From positions 496,001-560,000 of the forward strand of contig NZ_AGQV01000001.1 of the NCBI RefSeq assembly GCF_000234355.1: DNA of 64,000 bases, read 5' to 3'. Source of the DNA: Gluconobacter morbifer G707 (GTDB lineage Bacteria > Pseudomonadota > Alphaproteobacteria > Acetobacterales > Acetobacteraceae). This document shows positions 17,186 through 25,872 of the stretch, piece by piece. The notes below the pieces were generated by a model, which was given only the letters and a program-made list of their open reading frames with translations, did not search any database and was not told the origin of the DNA. Made by a program: the position numbers and the translations under genes. Position 1 is the stretch's first letter. The number at the start of each line of letters is the position of its first letter.

Positions 17186-18010
17186 TCAGGGCCAGTCGAG
17201 ATGGACGGAAACGGGGCAGTGGTCGGACAGGCCTGCGGGATCGGTGTCCTGCCGGTAGGTCATGACACGCAGGCTGTCCGGACGAAGCCATGTCCGGACG
17301 GCGTTGCCCAGGAGGATATGGTCGATGAAATATTCTCCGCCCCAGCAGGGGCTGGCTTTGTCGGCTGTTGTCAGAAGGACGGGGGCATCGGCTTCGATGT
17401 GCTGCATCAGGGGATCGTGCAGGGTGAGGCGGCGGTTGAAATCGCCCAGGACGGCATAGGCTTCGCCTTCGTCCTACCGTTCCTGGATCCAGTCTTCCAG
17501 AATGTGGAACTGCTGATACAGGATGGGGCAGGAATGTCCGTGCTGTGTCAGGGGCTGGTCCCAGCAGCCGGTCTTGAGATGGACCACGAGCAGGCGCAGC
17601 GTGGCCTTCCCGTCGCTGACCGTGACATCGAGGCCGCCGCGCAGGGGGTGGGGCACCAGCGGGCCGGACACGTTCAGGTCTGACAGTTCGTCATTGACCG
17701 TTACGTGCAGGCCGCGGCGAACCGCTACACCGACGCGCTGGACAACATGGTCGGGTGTCAGGACAAGCTGGTATGTCGCGGGGTCGAAGATCCGGGCCGC
17801 TGCTTCGAAGCCGTCGACTTCCTCGAAGCCGACGATATCGGCATTCAGGTGATGCGCGTAAGTGCGCAGGCGGGTGAAATCCTGCGGCGCACGTGTTCGG
17901 ACGTCATCGGGCAGGGCCGGATTGCCGGTGGCCTTCAGGGTCAGCCAGTCCATGTTCCAGGTGCTGATCTTGAGGTCATGCGCGGAAACGATGCTGACAT
18001 GGCCTGCCAT
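17186..18010 (-). pseudogene. Endonuclease/exonuclease/phosphatase family protein, broken by an amber codon
   Basis: One reading frame of about 274 codons is interrupted only by a TAG at 17474-17476. The 5' part (178 residues) has the family's STWNMDWL and GFEEVDGFEAA motifs. After the stop the same frame continues with DEGEAYAVLGDFNRRL, the catalytic Asp-Asn motif, and ends with LSDHCPVSV, the catalytic His. The truncated product would lack both and be inactive. A single C-to-T change (CAG to TAG) would explain it. Upstream of the ATG the frame stays open to a CTG at 18049 that overlaps the carbonic anhydrase stop and would add a hydrophobic, signal-peptide-like N-terminus, so the intact protein was probably exported. 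Sequencing error or suppression cannot be excluded. Confidence 0.82.
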
Positions 18011-18045
18011 GACGAGGCAGGCCAGTCCTTTCGCAATCGTGGATT

Positions 18046-18729
18046 TCAGGCTGTGACGTCCTGCGGCTGTTCCAGTTCTTTCAGAACGTCCCCGACCGGG
18101 CGTGCCTTGCGGGTCTGTTCATCCAGAACGAGGATTTCGCCCTTGGGAATGTCATAGAACCAGCCCTGAAGCTTCAGTTCGTTCTGTGCCAGCGCCCGTA
18201 CCACGGCGGGATGGGTGCGCAGATGGGCGAGCTGAAGCAGGACGTTGTATTCCGCTAGGGAACGGATTTCCTCCGGGCCGGCATCCTCGGCCTTGAGGTT
18301 TCCGAGGGCTGCGCGTGCGGCTTCGGCGTGGCGCAGCCAGCTGCGGACCGTCGGCAGGCTGGCCAGTTTGGGGGCGTTCAGGTCCATCAGGGCGTTCATG
18401 GCGCCGCAGTTGGAGTGCCCGCAGATGATGACGTTCTTCACCTTGAGAACGGCGACGGCATATTCGATGGCCGAAGAGACGCCGCCCAGCATTTCGCCGT
18501 AGGCCGGAACGATGTTGCCGACATTGCGGACGATGAACAGTTCGCCCGGTTCCGTCTGGGTGATGAGACTGGGGCTGATCCGGCTGTCGGCGCAGGTGAT
18601 GAACAGACTGGAGGGGGACTGGCTGTTGGCCAGACTCTCGAACAGTTCTGCGTTCTCGGGATAGACGTCCGTTTCGAACTTGCGGACTCCGCCCAGCAGT
18701 TTCGCCAGAGTATCGCGCCCACAGGCCAT
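18046..18729 (-). CDS. can: Beta-class carbonic anhydrase
   Basis: 227 residues, normal for the class. Zinc ligands are Cys46 and the CADSR dyad (Asp48, Arg50), then His105 and Cys108 in GHSNCGAM. It interconverts CO2 and bicarbonate in the cytosol, supplying bicarbonate for carboxylases such as acetyl-CoA carboxylase, whose alpha subunit accA lies at 26843. The ATG is preceded by AAGGAG. It lies downstream of alaS in the same direction, with a long inverted repeat between them, and its stop overlaps a possible CTG start of the broken phosphatase-family gene. Confidence 0.93.
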   Translation of the reverse strand: MACGRDTLAKLLGGVRKFETDVYPENAELFESLANSQSPSSLFITCADSRISPSLITQTEPGELFIVRNVGNIVPAYGEMLGGVSSAIEYAVAVLKVKNVIICGHSNCGAMNALMDLNAPKLASLPTVRSWLRHAEAARAALGNLKAEDAGPEEIRSLAEYNVLLQLAHLRTHPAVVRALAQNELKLQGWFYDIPKGEILVLDEQTRKARPVGDVLKELEQPQDVTA

Positions 18730-18772
18730 GGTGTTCTCCTTAAATTCAAACTACCTGACAGTTAGAGGGCTT

Positions 18773-18830
18773 TATCAGGACAGGTAAAGAAGGATTTGGG
18801 AAGTCCTAATTCTTTGTCACTGTCCTGATA
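18773..18830 (-). promoter_or_regulatory. Long inverted repeat between alaS and carbonic anhydrase
   Basis: TATCAGGACAG (18773-18783) and its exact complement CTGTCCTGATA (18820-18830) face each other across 36 bases that can partly pair further (AGGA/TCCT, AAGAA/TTCTT). A further CAGGACA copy lies next to the right arm. It could be an alaS 3' hairpin or an operator for the carbonic anhydrase gene. Confidence 0.5.
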
Positions 18831-18845
18831 TGTCCTGTCGTAGTT

Positions 18846-21485
18846 TTAGGCCCTGGCGAGTTGTTCGCGCAGCATTGCGAAAACCGCGTCCGCGTTCGGG
18901 TTGGGGCCCCCGGCCTGCGCCATGTCCGGGCGGCCGCCACCGCCTTTTCCGTCCATGAGGGCGGACGCCTCGCGCACCAGCTTTACGGCGTCCAGACGCG
19001 GGGTCAGGTCTTTCGTGACGGCGATGACGATGGAGCCGCGGCCATCCGCTTCGGAAATCAGGGCGACGACGCCGGAGCCGATCTGCTGGCCGATGCTGTC
19101 CGCAAGGCTTTTGAGTTCCCTGGGGCTGACGTCGCCCAGATTGCGGGCGGAAAGCGTGATGCCGTTGATGGTTTCAGTCGCGTTCGTGCCTTCGCCGGTG
19201 GCCAGTCTGCGCTGAAGGTCGGACACCTGGCTGGCGAGGGATTTGCGTTCTTCCAGCAGGGCTGTCACACGCGAAACCGCGTCTGCCACGGAAACTTTCA
19301 GCAGGCTGGCAATGTCCTTGAGGCGGTTTTCCGTTTCAAGGGACAGCTTTTCGGCAGCAGCGCCGCAGACGGCTTCGATACGGCGTACGCCTGCCGAGAC
19401 ACCGCTTTCGGAGACGATCCGGAACGGGCCGATCTCACCGACGCGGTTGACGTGCGTGCCGCCGCAAAGTTCGATCGAATAGGCGGGGCGTCCGTCTTCT
19501 CCCTTGCCCATGGAGACGACCCGGACCTCATCGCCGTATTTCTCGCCGAAGAGGGCCATCGCGCCTTCCGCCACGGCTTCGTCCTGTGTCATCAGGCGCG
19601 TTTCGACCGGGGCGTTCTCACGGATGCGGGTGTTCACTTCCGCCTCGACCTCCGCAAGATCCTCATCCGTGAGGGGACGGGGCTGGCTGATGTCGAAACG
19701 CAGGCGTTCCGGGGCGTTCAGGCTGCCTTTCTGTGTGACATGCGTTCCGATCCGGCGGCGCAGGGCTTCGTGCAGCAGGTGGGTGGCGGAGTGATGGCCG
19801 CGAACGGCCGTGCGGCGTTCGTGGTCAATTTCCGCATGGACCGCCATGCCCGGCTTCAGCGTGCCTTCCACGACCTTGCCGTAATGCACGATCAGATCGC
19901 CGTTGCGCTTCTGCGTATCCGTGATTTCGACGCGCAGTCCCGGGGCGGTCAGTGTGCCGTGATCGCCGACCTGACCGCCGCTTTCGCCGTAGAACGGCGT
20001 CTGGTTCAGCAGGATGGCGATGGTTTCTTCACCGGCAGGAGCTTCGGCCAGTTCGTCATTGCCCCGAAAAATGCCCTGGACCTCGGCATCGGATTTTTCC
20101 GACACGTAGCCGAGGAACTCGCTGGGGCCATGCTTTTCACGCGCGTCAAACCAGACGGTCTCGGCGGCGGTATCGCCGGAGCCGACCCACGCCGCCCGGG
20201 CGCGTTTGCGCTGTTCGGCCATGGCGGCTTCAAAACCGGCCTCGTCGACTGTGCGGCCCTGTTCGCGCAGGGCGTCCTGCGTCAGGTCCAGCGGGAATCC
20301 GAAGGTGTCATAGAGTTTGAACGCCACGTCACCGGGAAGGGCTTCCTTGTCGCCCAGATGGCTGACTTCATCGGAGAGCAGGGTCAGGCCGCGTTCCAGA
20401 AGGGCGGTGAAACGCTGTTCCTCGCCTTTCATGGTCTCGGCGATCAGGGCCTGATGCTGCACCAGTTCCGGATAGGCTGCGCCCATCTGCTGGATCAGGG
20501 CCGGGAGCAGGCGATAGAACACGGGGTCCTTGGCGCCCATCATGTGCAGATGGCGCATGGCGCGGCGCATGATGCGGCGCAGCACGTAGCCGCGACCTTC
20601 CTTGGAGGGGAGGACGCCATCTGCGATCAGGAAAGCCGTAGAGCGCAGATGATCGGCCACCACGCGGTGGCTGGCCCGGAAGGTTCCGTCTGCATCCTGA
20701 TGCATGAGGTCGGCGGAGGCTTCGATCAGGGCGCGCATCGTGTCGATGTCGTAGTTGTCGCGCTTGCCCTGCATGATGGCGGCGAAGCGCTCCAGACCCA
20801 TGCCCGTGTCGATGGAGGGGCGGGGCAGGTTGGTGCGTGTGCCGTCCGCCTGATCGAGGAACTGCATGAACACGAGGTTCCAGATCTCGACGAAACGGTC
20901 ACCGTCTTCATCGGCGCTTCCCGGCGGGCCGCCGAAAACGCTGTCTCCGTGATCGTAGAAGATTTCCGAGCAGGGACCGCAGGGGCCGGTATCGCCCATG
21001 CGCCAGAAATTGTCCGACGTGCCGATGCGGATGATGCGGTCATCGCCCAGTCCGGCAATTTTCTTCCATAGTCCTGCCGCGTCTTCGTCTTCGGCATAGA
21101 CCGTTACGAGGAGTTTTTCCTTCGGGAGGGCGAAATCGCGTGTCAGCAGGGTCCAGGCGAATTCGATGGCTTCCGGTTTGAAGTAATCCCCGAAGCTGAA
21201 ATTGCCCATCATCTCGAAGAAGGTGTGATGGCGCGCCGTGTAGCCGACATTATCAAGGTCATTATGCTTGCCGCCGGCGCGCACGACCTTCTGGGCTGTG
21301 GTGGCGCGCGAATAGGAGCGCGTTTCCTGCCCTGTGAAGACGTTCTTGAACGGGACCATGCCAGCGTTTGTGAACAGCAGGGTGGGATCGTTCTGCGGCA
21401 CAAGGGAGGCCGATGGAACGATGCGATGGCCCTGCGACCCGAAATATTCGAGGAAGGCTGAGCGGATGTCGTTTGTGCTGGTCAT
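18846..21485 (-). CDS. alaS: Alanyl-tRNA synthetase
   Basis: 879-residue class II synthetase of normal length. The N-terminal catalytic core begins with the family's [14 protein letters not shown] and contains [14 protein letters not shown]. The editing domain has the zinc motif [12 protein letters not shown] plus CGGTHV, and the C-Ala DHHA1 domain ends the protein with [14 protein letters not shown]. It charges tRNA-Ala and clears mischarged Ser or Gly. The ORF starts at an ATG at 21485. It is the upstream gene of a same-strand run with the carbonic anhydrase. Confidence 0.97.
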   Translation of the reverse strand: MTSTNDIRSAFLEYFGSQGHRIVPSASLVPQNDPTLLFTNAGMVPFKNVFTGQETRSYSRATTAQKVVRAGGKHNDLDNVGYTARHHTFFEMMGNFSFGDYFKPEAIEFAWTLLTRDFALPKEKLLVTVYAEDEDAAGLWKKIAGLGDDRIIRIGTSDNFWRMGDTGPCGPCSEIFYDHGDSVFGGPPGSADEDGDRFVEIWNLVFMQFLDQADGTRTNLPRPSIDTGMGLERFAAIMQGKRDNYDIDTMRALIEASADLMHQDADGTFRASHRVVADHLRSTAFLIADGVLPSKEGRGYVLRRIMRRAMRHLHMMGAKDPVFYRLLPALIQQMGAAYPELVQHQALIAETMKGEEQRFTALLERGLTLLSDEVSHLGDKEALPGDVAFKLYDTFGFPLDLTQDALREQGRTVDEAGFEAAMAEQRKRARAAWVGSGDTAAETVWFDAREKHGPSEFLGYVSEKSDAEVQGIFRGNDELAEAPAGEETIAILLNQTPFYGESGGQVGDHGTLTAPGLRVEITDTQKRNGDLIVHYGKVVEGTLKPGMAVHAEIDHERRTAVRGHHSATHLLHEALRRRIGTHVTQKGSLNAPERLRFDISQPRPLTDEDLAEVEAEVNTRIRENAPVETRLMTQDEAVAEGAMALFGEKYGDEVRVVSMGKGEDGRPAYSIELCGGTHVNRVGEIGPFRIVSESGVSAGVRRIEAVCGAAAEKLSLETENRLKDIASLLKVSVADAVSRVTALLEERKSLASQVSDLQRRLATGEGTNATETINGITLSARNLGDVSPRELKSLADSIGQQIGSGVVALISEADGRGSIVIAVTKDLTPRLDAVKLVREASALMDGKGGGGRPDMAQAGGPNPNADAVFAMLREQLARA

Positions 21486-21569
21486 GATGTTGGAGCGTCA
21501 GGTTCCAGGGAAGCGGAAAGAAGAGGCTGACAGTCCTAGACTATTGTGGCGGACTTGAAAATGCGCAGC

Positions 21570-22112
21570 TCAGTCCCTGCGGTCATGCGGATCGGGAAAC
21601 TCTGGTCTGGGTGGAGGGGCTGTCACGTCCGCGGCGGGGATTTCCACGGCCATCTGCATGAGTTCCATGGGTGTTTCCGGCGTTCTGGCCCGGAAGACGA
21701 GCCGTCGGGACAGGTTGAAGTTGGCCAGCATGCCACAGACCGCACCTGCGGCAAGCGCGACGAGCGGATGGCGCACGCTGAACGGGAGCAGGGCATAGCA
21801 CAGAAAGACCGTGCCGCGGTTGAGCAGGAACCCGAAGGCATTGGCGAGAAGGAAGCGCAGCCATTGCAGGACCGGGTGCTGATTTTCGGCGGCGGACAGC
21901 CGGAAAGTCCAGAGGCGGTTGAGGGTCCAGTTTCCTGTCGCGGCCACGAAATAGGCGCAGAGCGTGGCGGGCACCAGGCCGGTGAGGGGGCGCAGGAGAT
22001 CGACAGTTCCCCAGTCCACGAGAATGCCGAGTGCTCCCACCGTACCGAACCGGAGAAACTGGCCCAGAATCTGGGGACGGGAGCGCGGGTAGAAAATACG
22101 GTTGCGGCGCAG
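21570..22112 (-). CDS. GtrA-like four-helix membrane protein, likely CTG start
   Basis: GtrA/DPMS-like small membrane protein with four hydrophobic helices: GTVGALGILVDWGTVDLL, GLVPATLCAYFVAATGNWTL, WLRFLLANAFGFLLN and LVALAAGAVCGMLANFNLSR. The family moves lipid-linked sugars or partners glycosyltransferases in surface-glycan modification. The conserved N-terminus (QFLRFGTVGALG) begins upstream of the first in-frame GTG (22040), and no ATG, GTG or TTG lies before it. A CTG at 22112 with GGAGG five bases before is the best start, giving 180 residues (LRRNRIFYPRSRPQ...). The C-terminus is Pro-rich and hydrophilic. Confidence 0.72.
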   Translation of the reverse strand: MRRNRIFYPRSRPQILGQFLRFGTVGALGILVDWGTVDLLRPLTGLVPATLCAYFVAATGNWTLNRLWTFRLSAAENQHPVLQWLRFLLANAFGFLLNRGTVFLCYALLPFSVRHPLVALAAGAVCGMLANFNLSRRLVFRARTPETPMELMQMAVEIPAADVTAPPPRPEFPDPHDRRD

Positions 22113-22170
22113 GGGAACCTCCAGCTCGAAAATATCGTGGCGAAAGGCGGTTTTTCAGATGGGGAACCCG

Positions 22171-22204
22171 AAAAAAAGAAAAGGCGCCCCGAAGGACGCC
22201 TTTT
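22171..22204 (-). terminator. Terminator after the OmpA-family gene
   Basis: On the minus strand AAAAGGCGTCC pairs with GGGCGCCTTTT around a stable TTCG loop, followed by CTTTTTTT. It lies about 45 bases past the ompA-family stop. Confidence 0.92.
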
Positions 22205-22249
22205 CCAGAACCCGGAGCCGGGAGGCTCCGGCATCAGGATCGGTCTGAA

Positions 22250-23389
22250 TTACTTCAGGATGATCTCGACGCGACGGTTCTGCGGCTCGCGGGTGTTCGG
22301 GCCGGTCGGAACCAGCGGCTTGCTTTCGCCATAGCCGTGGATGTCGATGGCGGCAGCCGGGACACCGTCACGGATCAGTTCAGCCTTCACGCTCTGGGCG
22401 CGACGGATGGAAAGACCCATGTTGTAACGCTCACCACGCGGGCCCGGGTGGGCAGCGGAGTTATCCGTATAGCCGTTGACTTCGATGCGCGTCGTCTGAA
22501 CGTGCGTGGAAGCCTGGGCTGCCTGTGCAACGATCTCGCGGGCGCGGCCGGTCAGGACAGACTTGTCCCAATCGAAGAACACCAGGTACGTACGGGCCGG
22601 GGTCGGAGCCGGCGGAACAACGACCGGAGCCGGCGGCGGCGGCGGCGGAGCCGTGTCGAACGCATAACGCAGGCCCAGGATGAACTGGTGCGAGAAGCGC
22701 GGGTCGAAGTTCACGTTGCCCTTGTGTACGCCCGTACGGTTATACGAGGTGGACTGGTACGGGCCATCAGCAAACTGCTGACCGATGAAGCGGTATTCCG
22801 TCGTGACGGCCAGGCCCGGGACATTCGGGATGTCATAGGCTGCACCGACGATGCCCTGGTAGGCGAAGGAACCCTGCGTACCACCGAGGCGGCTCGTTGC
22901 GCCGTTCACGTAGTTGGTGGTGGTCGGGTTGTAGTGCTGCCACAGATAACCTGCACCGACACCGACGAACGGCGTGACCGGCACGTTCAGGCCGAAGTTC
23001 GCCAGATCGATGTCATACAGCACGTTCACGAGACCGCCATAAGCCTGGTCGGAGCCGTGGGTCATGCCGTTGACGGAGGTCGGGCGGCGATGGTTGATCT
23101 GGGAGTAGTTGTACAGCCCTTCAACTTCAACGCGCAGACCGTTGCCGAAGCCCCAGCCGAACGCACCGAAACCCGTGAAGCCGTCCTTGTGACGGAAACG
23201 GGAACGGCCACCGCCGTTATCCGTCGAACCATCGGACTGGCTGGTCGGAGAGAAGTGGGCGTGCTGCTGCTGAACCAGGTTGTAACCGCCGCCAATGTTG
23301 ACGTAGGGGCCGGTAATCGTGCTGGCCATGGCGATCGACGGTGCGGCGACCATCGCTGTCATGGCAAGGAGTGCCGTGCGGAGACGCAT
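22250..23389 (-). CDS. OmpA-family outer membrane protein (barrel plus peptidoglycan-binding domain)
   Basis: 379 residues. A signal peptide (about residues 1-23, ending SIAMAS) precedes an eight-strand-type barrel region rich in alternating aromatic residues and GWGFGNGLRVEVEGLYNY-type strands. A Pro-rich hinge (PPPPPPAPVVVPPAP) follows around residue 240-255. The C-terminal OmpA domain (about 260-379) has the peptidoglycan-binding pattern VNGYTDNSAAHPG and NMGLSIRRAQSVK. It anchors the outer membrane to the cell wall. AGAGGA precedes the ATG; a 316-base upstream gap and a strong TTCG-loop terminator frame it as a single, probably highly expressed gene. Confidence 0.93.
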   Translation of the reverse strand: MRLRTALLAMTAMVAAPSIAMASTITGPYVNIGGGYNLVQQQHAHFSPTSQSDGSTDNGGGRSRFRHKDGFTGFGAFGWGFGNGLRVEVEGLYNYSQINHRRPTSVNGMTHGSDQAYGGLVNVLYDIDLANFGLNVPVTPFVGVGAGYLWQHYNPTTTNYVNGATSRLGGTQGSFAYQGIVGAAYDIPNVPGLAVTTEYRFIGQQFADGPYQSTSYNRTGVHKGNVNFDPRFSHQFILGLRYAFDTAPPPPPPAPVVVPPAPTPARTYLVFFDWDKSVLTGRAREIVAQAAQASTHVQTTRIEVNGYTDNSAAHPGPRGERYNMGLSIRRAQSVKAELIRDGVPAAAIDIHGYGESKPLVPTGPNTREPQNRRVEIILK

Positions 23390-23705
23390 GTTTTCGTCCT
23401 CTTAGTGACTAACGTTCGGGCCGCCGGAGAGTGCTCTCACCAACGGACCCAGCGCGATGCATAAGCGCATATAGATCGTGGAGTTCCCTCGAACAAAGCC
23501 ATCGAAGGGTATCCTGACCTACTCGAGGCGAGGGAGTGACATAAAAGACACATTCCATTCCGCCTGATTTACGATCTACGCCTCGCGTCTCTGTTGCCAT
23601 AGCTTAACGTATCTTCCGGCGCCATAGCGCCCGGAGGATTTCTGCTATGCAAAAAGGATTGAAAAACAGGATCTTACCGGCGGTGTGACCGAAGTTTAAC
23701 TTTCT
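23390..23705. other. Intergenic region: long leader of the OmpA-family gene
   Basis: 316 bases between aroKB and the OmpA-family gene on the minus strand. It contains complementary CGAGGCG and CGCCTCG blocks able to form a stem in the leader and a GGCGC/GCGCC hairpin near 23620. Long structured leaders on OmpA-type genes often serve post-transcriptional control, but no specific element is recognised. The region is visibly richer in A and T next to aroKB, where the promoter probably sits. Confidence 0.4.
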
Positions 23706-25397
23706 TCACGGACGGCAGCCCTCGTTTATCAGCAGCTTGCGGAGGATTTCGGGGGAAACATCACGGGTGGTAAAGGCCGAACCAATACCGTGCAGAAGAA
23801 TAAACGAAACTCTTCCATTCTGCATTTTCTTGTCTCGAGTCATGTGGTCGAGAAGTGTTTGCGCAGAGAACGATTCCCTGAACCAGTCAAAACTGGTGGG
23901 CATACCAAGTGTTCGCAAATGCAAATCCAGACGCTCGAGGTCTTCTTTTGGTGCGTGACTGAGCATGACGGACAGGGCCATCGCCAGATGTAACCCGATG
24001 GACACAGCTTCCCCATGCAGCAGGCGGCCGTCATATCCCAGTTCCGCCTCGAGGGCGTGGCCGAAGGTATGTCCCAGATTCAGCAGGGCGCGTCCGTTCT
24101 GGCTGGCCTGTTCACGCTCGTCTGCGGCCACGACGGCGGCCTTGAATGCGCAGGCGCGCCGGACGGCTTCCGTCAGGGCGGCCGGATCGCCGTCTAGGAC
24201 GTCCGCGCCGTGTTTTTCGCACCATTCGAACAGGGTGCGGTCCGCGATCAGGCCCGCTTTCAGGATCTCGGCATAGCCGGCCATGCGCTGGCGGCGCGGA
24301 AGGGTGGCGAGCGCGGAACTGTCGGCGAGGACGGCTACGGGCTGATGGAAGGCACCGATCAGGTTCTTGCCGGCCGGGGCGTTGATGCCGGTCTTGCCGC
24401 CGACGGAACTGTCCACCTGCGAAAGCAGGGTGGTCGGAAGCTGGATGAACGGAACGCCCCGAAGCACCGTGGCGGCAATGAAACCGGCGAGATCGCCGAC
24501 GACGCCGCCGCCGAGGGCTACGATCGTGGTTTTGCGTTCGATGCCGAGAGAGAGGATCTGGTTCATCACGTCGCCATACGTGGCGAGGGACTTGCTTTCC
24601 TCTCCGGGGGAAACCGAAATCACGTCCGTCCGTATGCCTGTCTCGCTGAAGGACTGGAGCAGCCGTGGCAGGTGCAGGGCGGCGACCGTATCATCCGTGA
24701 TGACGACAACCCGCTTCTGGGCCAGATGGGGTGCCAGCCAGGCGCCGGCACGGGAAATGAGGTCGGGGCCGATCAGCACGTCGTACTGGTGACTGGCCAG
24801 GATGACCGGAACCTTTTCCGGCTGATGGTATTCGGTCAGTGCTTCATGAACGCGTCGCACACCCTGTTCCACGGTTTCGTCTCCGCAATCGATGATGATG
24901 TCCGCTTCGGCATAGAGGGGGTACCGGGCGCCTACCAGCCCTGTCATGATCTGCTCCGGATCGCCCTGTGCGAGGAGAGGACGTCCGCCCCGGCTGCTGA
25001 CGCGTTTCAGCAGGACGTGCACGGGCGCTTTCAGCCAGATGGATACGGCCTGCTGCCGGACGATATGCCGGGTCTGGGCGTCCATCCACGCGCCGCCCCC
25101 GGTGGCCAGAAGGCAAGGTGGCCCGTCCAGAAGGCGCTGGATGACGCGGCGCTCGCCGTCGCGGAAGGAGGCTTCACCGTGGCGGGCAAAAATTTCGGGA
25201 ATCGAACAGCCGGCCGCGCGTTCGATCTCGCTGTCGGCGTCCACGAAGGGGAGGCCGTAGAACTGCGCGAGGCGGCGGCCGATCGTGGTTTTTCCCACGC
25301 CCATCATGCCAATCAGTACGATGGTCCGGGACGGCGCACCGTCAACCATCAGAGGGAAAGCGGAAAAGGGGTCGGGAGAGGGTGGCAGGCGTGACAT
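23706..25397 (-). CDS. aroKB: Bifunctional shikimate kinase / 3-dehydroquinate synthase
   Basis: 563-residue fusion of two shikimate-pathway enzymes. Residues about 24-190 are shikimate kinase, with the P-loop GMMGVGKT at 30-37 and the substrate region VDADSEIE. Residues about 200-563 are 3-dehydroquinate synthase, with GGGVVGDLAGF, SSVGGKTGIN and the zinc-binding HTFGHALEAE and HGEAVSIG segments. The synthase makes the first cyclic intermediate (step 2) and the kinase acts at step 5, so the fusion joins non-consecutive steps; the two genes are neighbours in many bacteria and are fused in some alphaproteobacteria. Cytosolic. Divergent from the small Pro/Ala-rich protein gene. Confidence 0.95.
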   Translation of the reverse strand: MSRLPPSPDPFSAFPLMVDGAPSRTIVLIGMMGVGKTTIGRRLAQFYGLPFVDADSEIERAAGCSIPEIFARHGEASFRDGERRVIQRLLDGPPCLLATGGGAWMDAQTRHIVRQQAVSIWLKAPVHVLLKRVSSRGGRPLLAQGDPEQIMTGLVGARYPLYAEADIIIDCGDETVEQGVRRVHEALTEYHQPEKVPVILASHQYDVLIGPDLISRAGAWLAPHLAQKRVVVITDDTVAALHLPRLLQSFSETGIRTDVISVSPGEESKSLATYGDVMNQILSLGIERKTTIVALGGGVVGDLAGFIAATVLRGVPFIQLPTTLLSQVDSSVGGKTGINAPAGKNLIGAFHQPVAVLADSSALATLPRRQRMAGYAEILKAGLIADRTLFEWCEKHGADVLDGDPAALTEAVRRACAFKAAVVAADEREQASQNGRALLNLGHTFGHALEAELGYDGRLLHGEAVSIGLHLAMALSVMLSHAPKEDLERLDLHLRTLGMPTSFDWFRESFSAQTLLDHMTRDKKMQNGRVSFILLHGIGSAFTTRDVSPEILRKLLINEGCRP

Positions 25398-25459
25398 GCT
25401 CTGCTACCTATCATACGAGACAAAATCCGTCCTCTCCGCATCTTTGAGATTACGTAACA

Positions 25460-25852
25460 ATGCCCAGATTCGATCTTTCCTCGTCCCGGCTTCCAGTGGT
25501 TGGAGGCGGTATCGCCGTTGCTCTCGTTCTGGTTCTGGGCGTGGGACTGCTTCGCCTTGGGGCTATGGGAACCCCGCCTGCGCAGACGACGGTCCACAAG
25601 GATCTGCCGGCGTCCCTGTTCGCCTCTGGTGGAAGCGCGCAGGAAGCGGCCCTGCCTTCCATGCCGCCCGTGCCGCAGGCCGCGACGGCTCCGGCTCTTC
25701 CCGCGGCTCCGGCGGCAAAGCCGGGTTCTGCTCCGGTCCCGGCGTCCGCCGCGCCTGCGTCGTCGCCGTCTGCCTCCACGCCGCTGCCGACCATGCCTGC
25801 ACCAAAAGCGGCGCCCATGCAGTCCATGCCGGCTTCCGCTCCCGCGCGCTGA
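25460..25852 (+). CDS. Single-pass membrane protein with Pro/Ala-rich tail
   Basis: 130 residues. Residues about 12-33 form one membrane helix (VVGGGIAVALVLVLGVGLLRL); the remainder is almost wholly Pro, Ala, Ser and Met and likely unstructured, probably on the periplasmic side. No family recognised. Codon pattern and the tight spacing (20 bases) to xerD support translation. Low-complexity composition means database matches would be unreliable. It could be a secretion or division accessory protein, but nothing in the sequence proves it. Confidence 0.6.
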   Translation: MPRFDLSSSRLPVVGGGIAVALVLVLGVGLLRLGAMGTPPAQTTVHKDLPASLFASGGSAQEAALPSMPPVPQAATAPALPAAPAAKPGSAPVPASAAPASSPSASTPLPTMPAPKAAPMQSMPASAPAR

Positions 25853-25872
25853 TCTGACGGGGTAGGGCGTCC

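Noticed and set aside
18861-21071. 736-codon open frame on the plus strand
   Set aside because: It is fully antisense to alaS, which has clear family motifs along its whole length. GC-rich codon bias creates long mirror frames; no motif or ribosome site supports it.
22031-23464. 477-codon plus-strand frame
   Set aside because: Antisense to the OmpA-family gene and its leader; Arg/Val/Gly-rich noise without any recognisable domain.
23409-23600. 63-codon minus-strand frame in the OmpA leader
   Set aside because: No ribosome binding site before the ATG and no conserved features; more likely untranslated leader.
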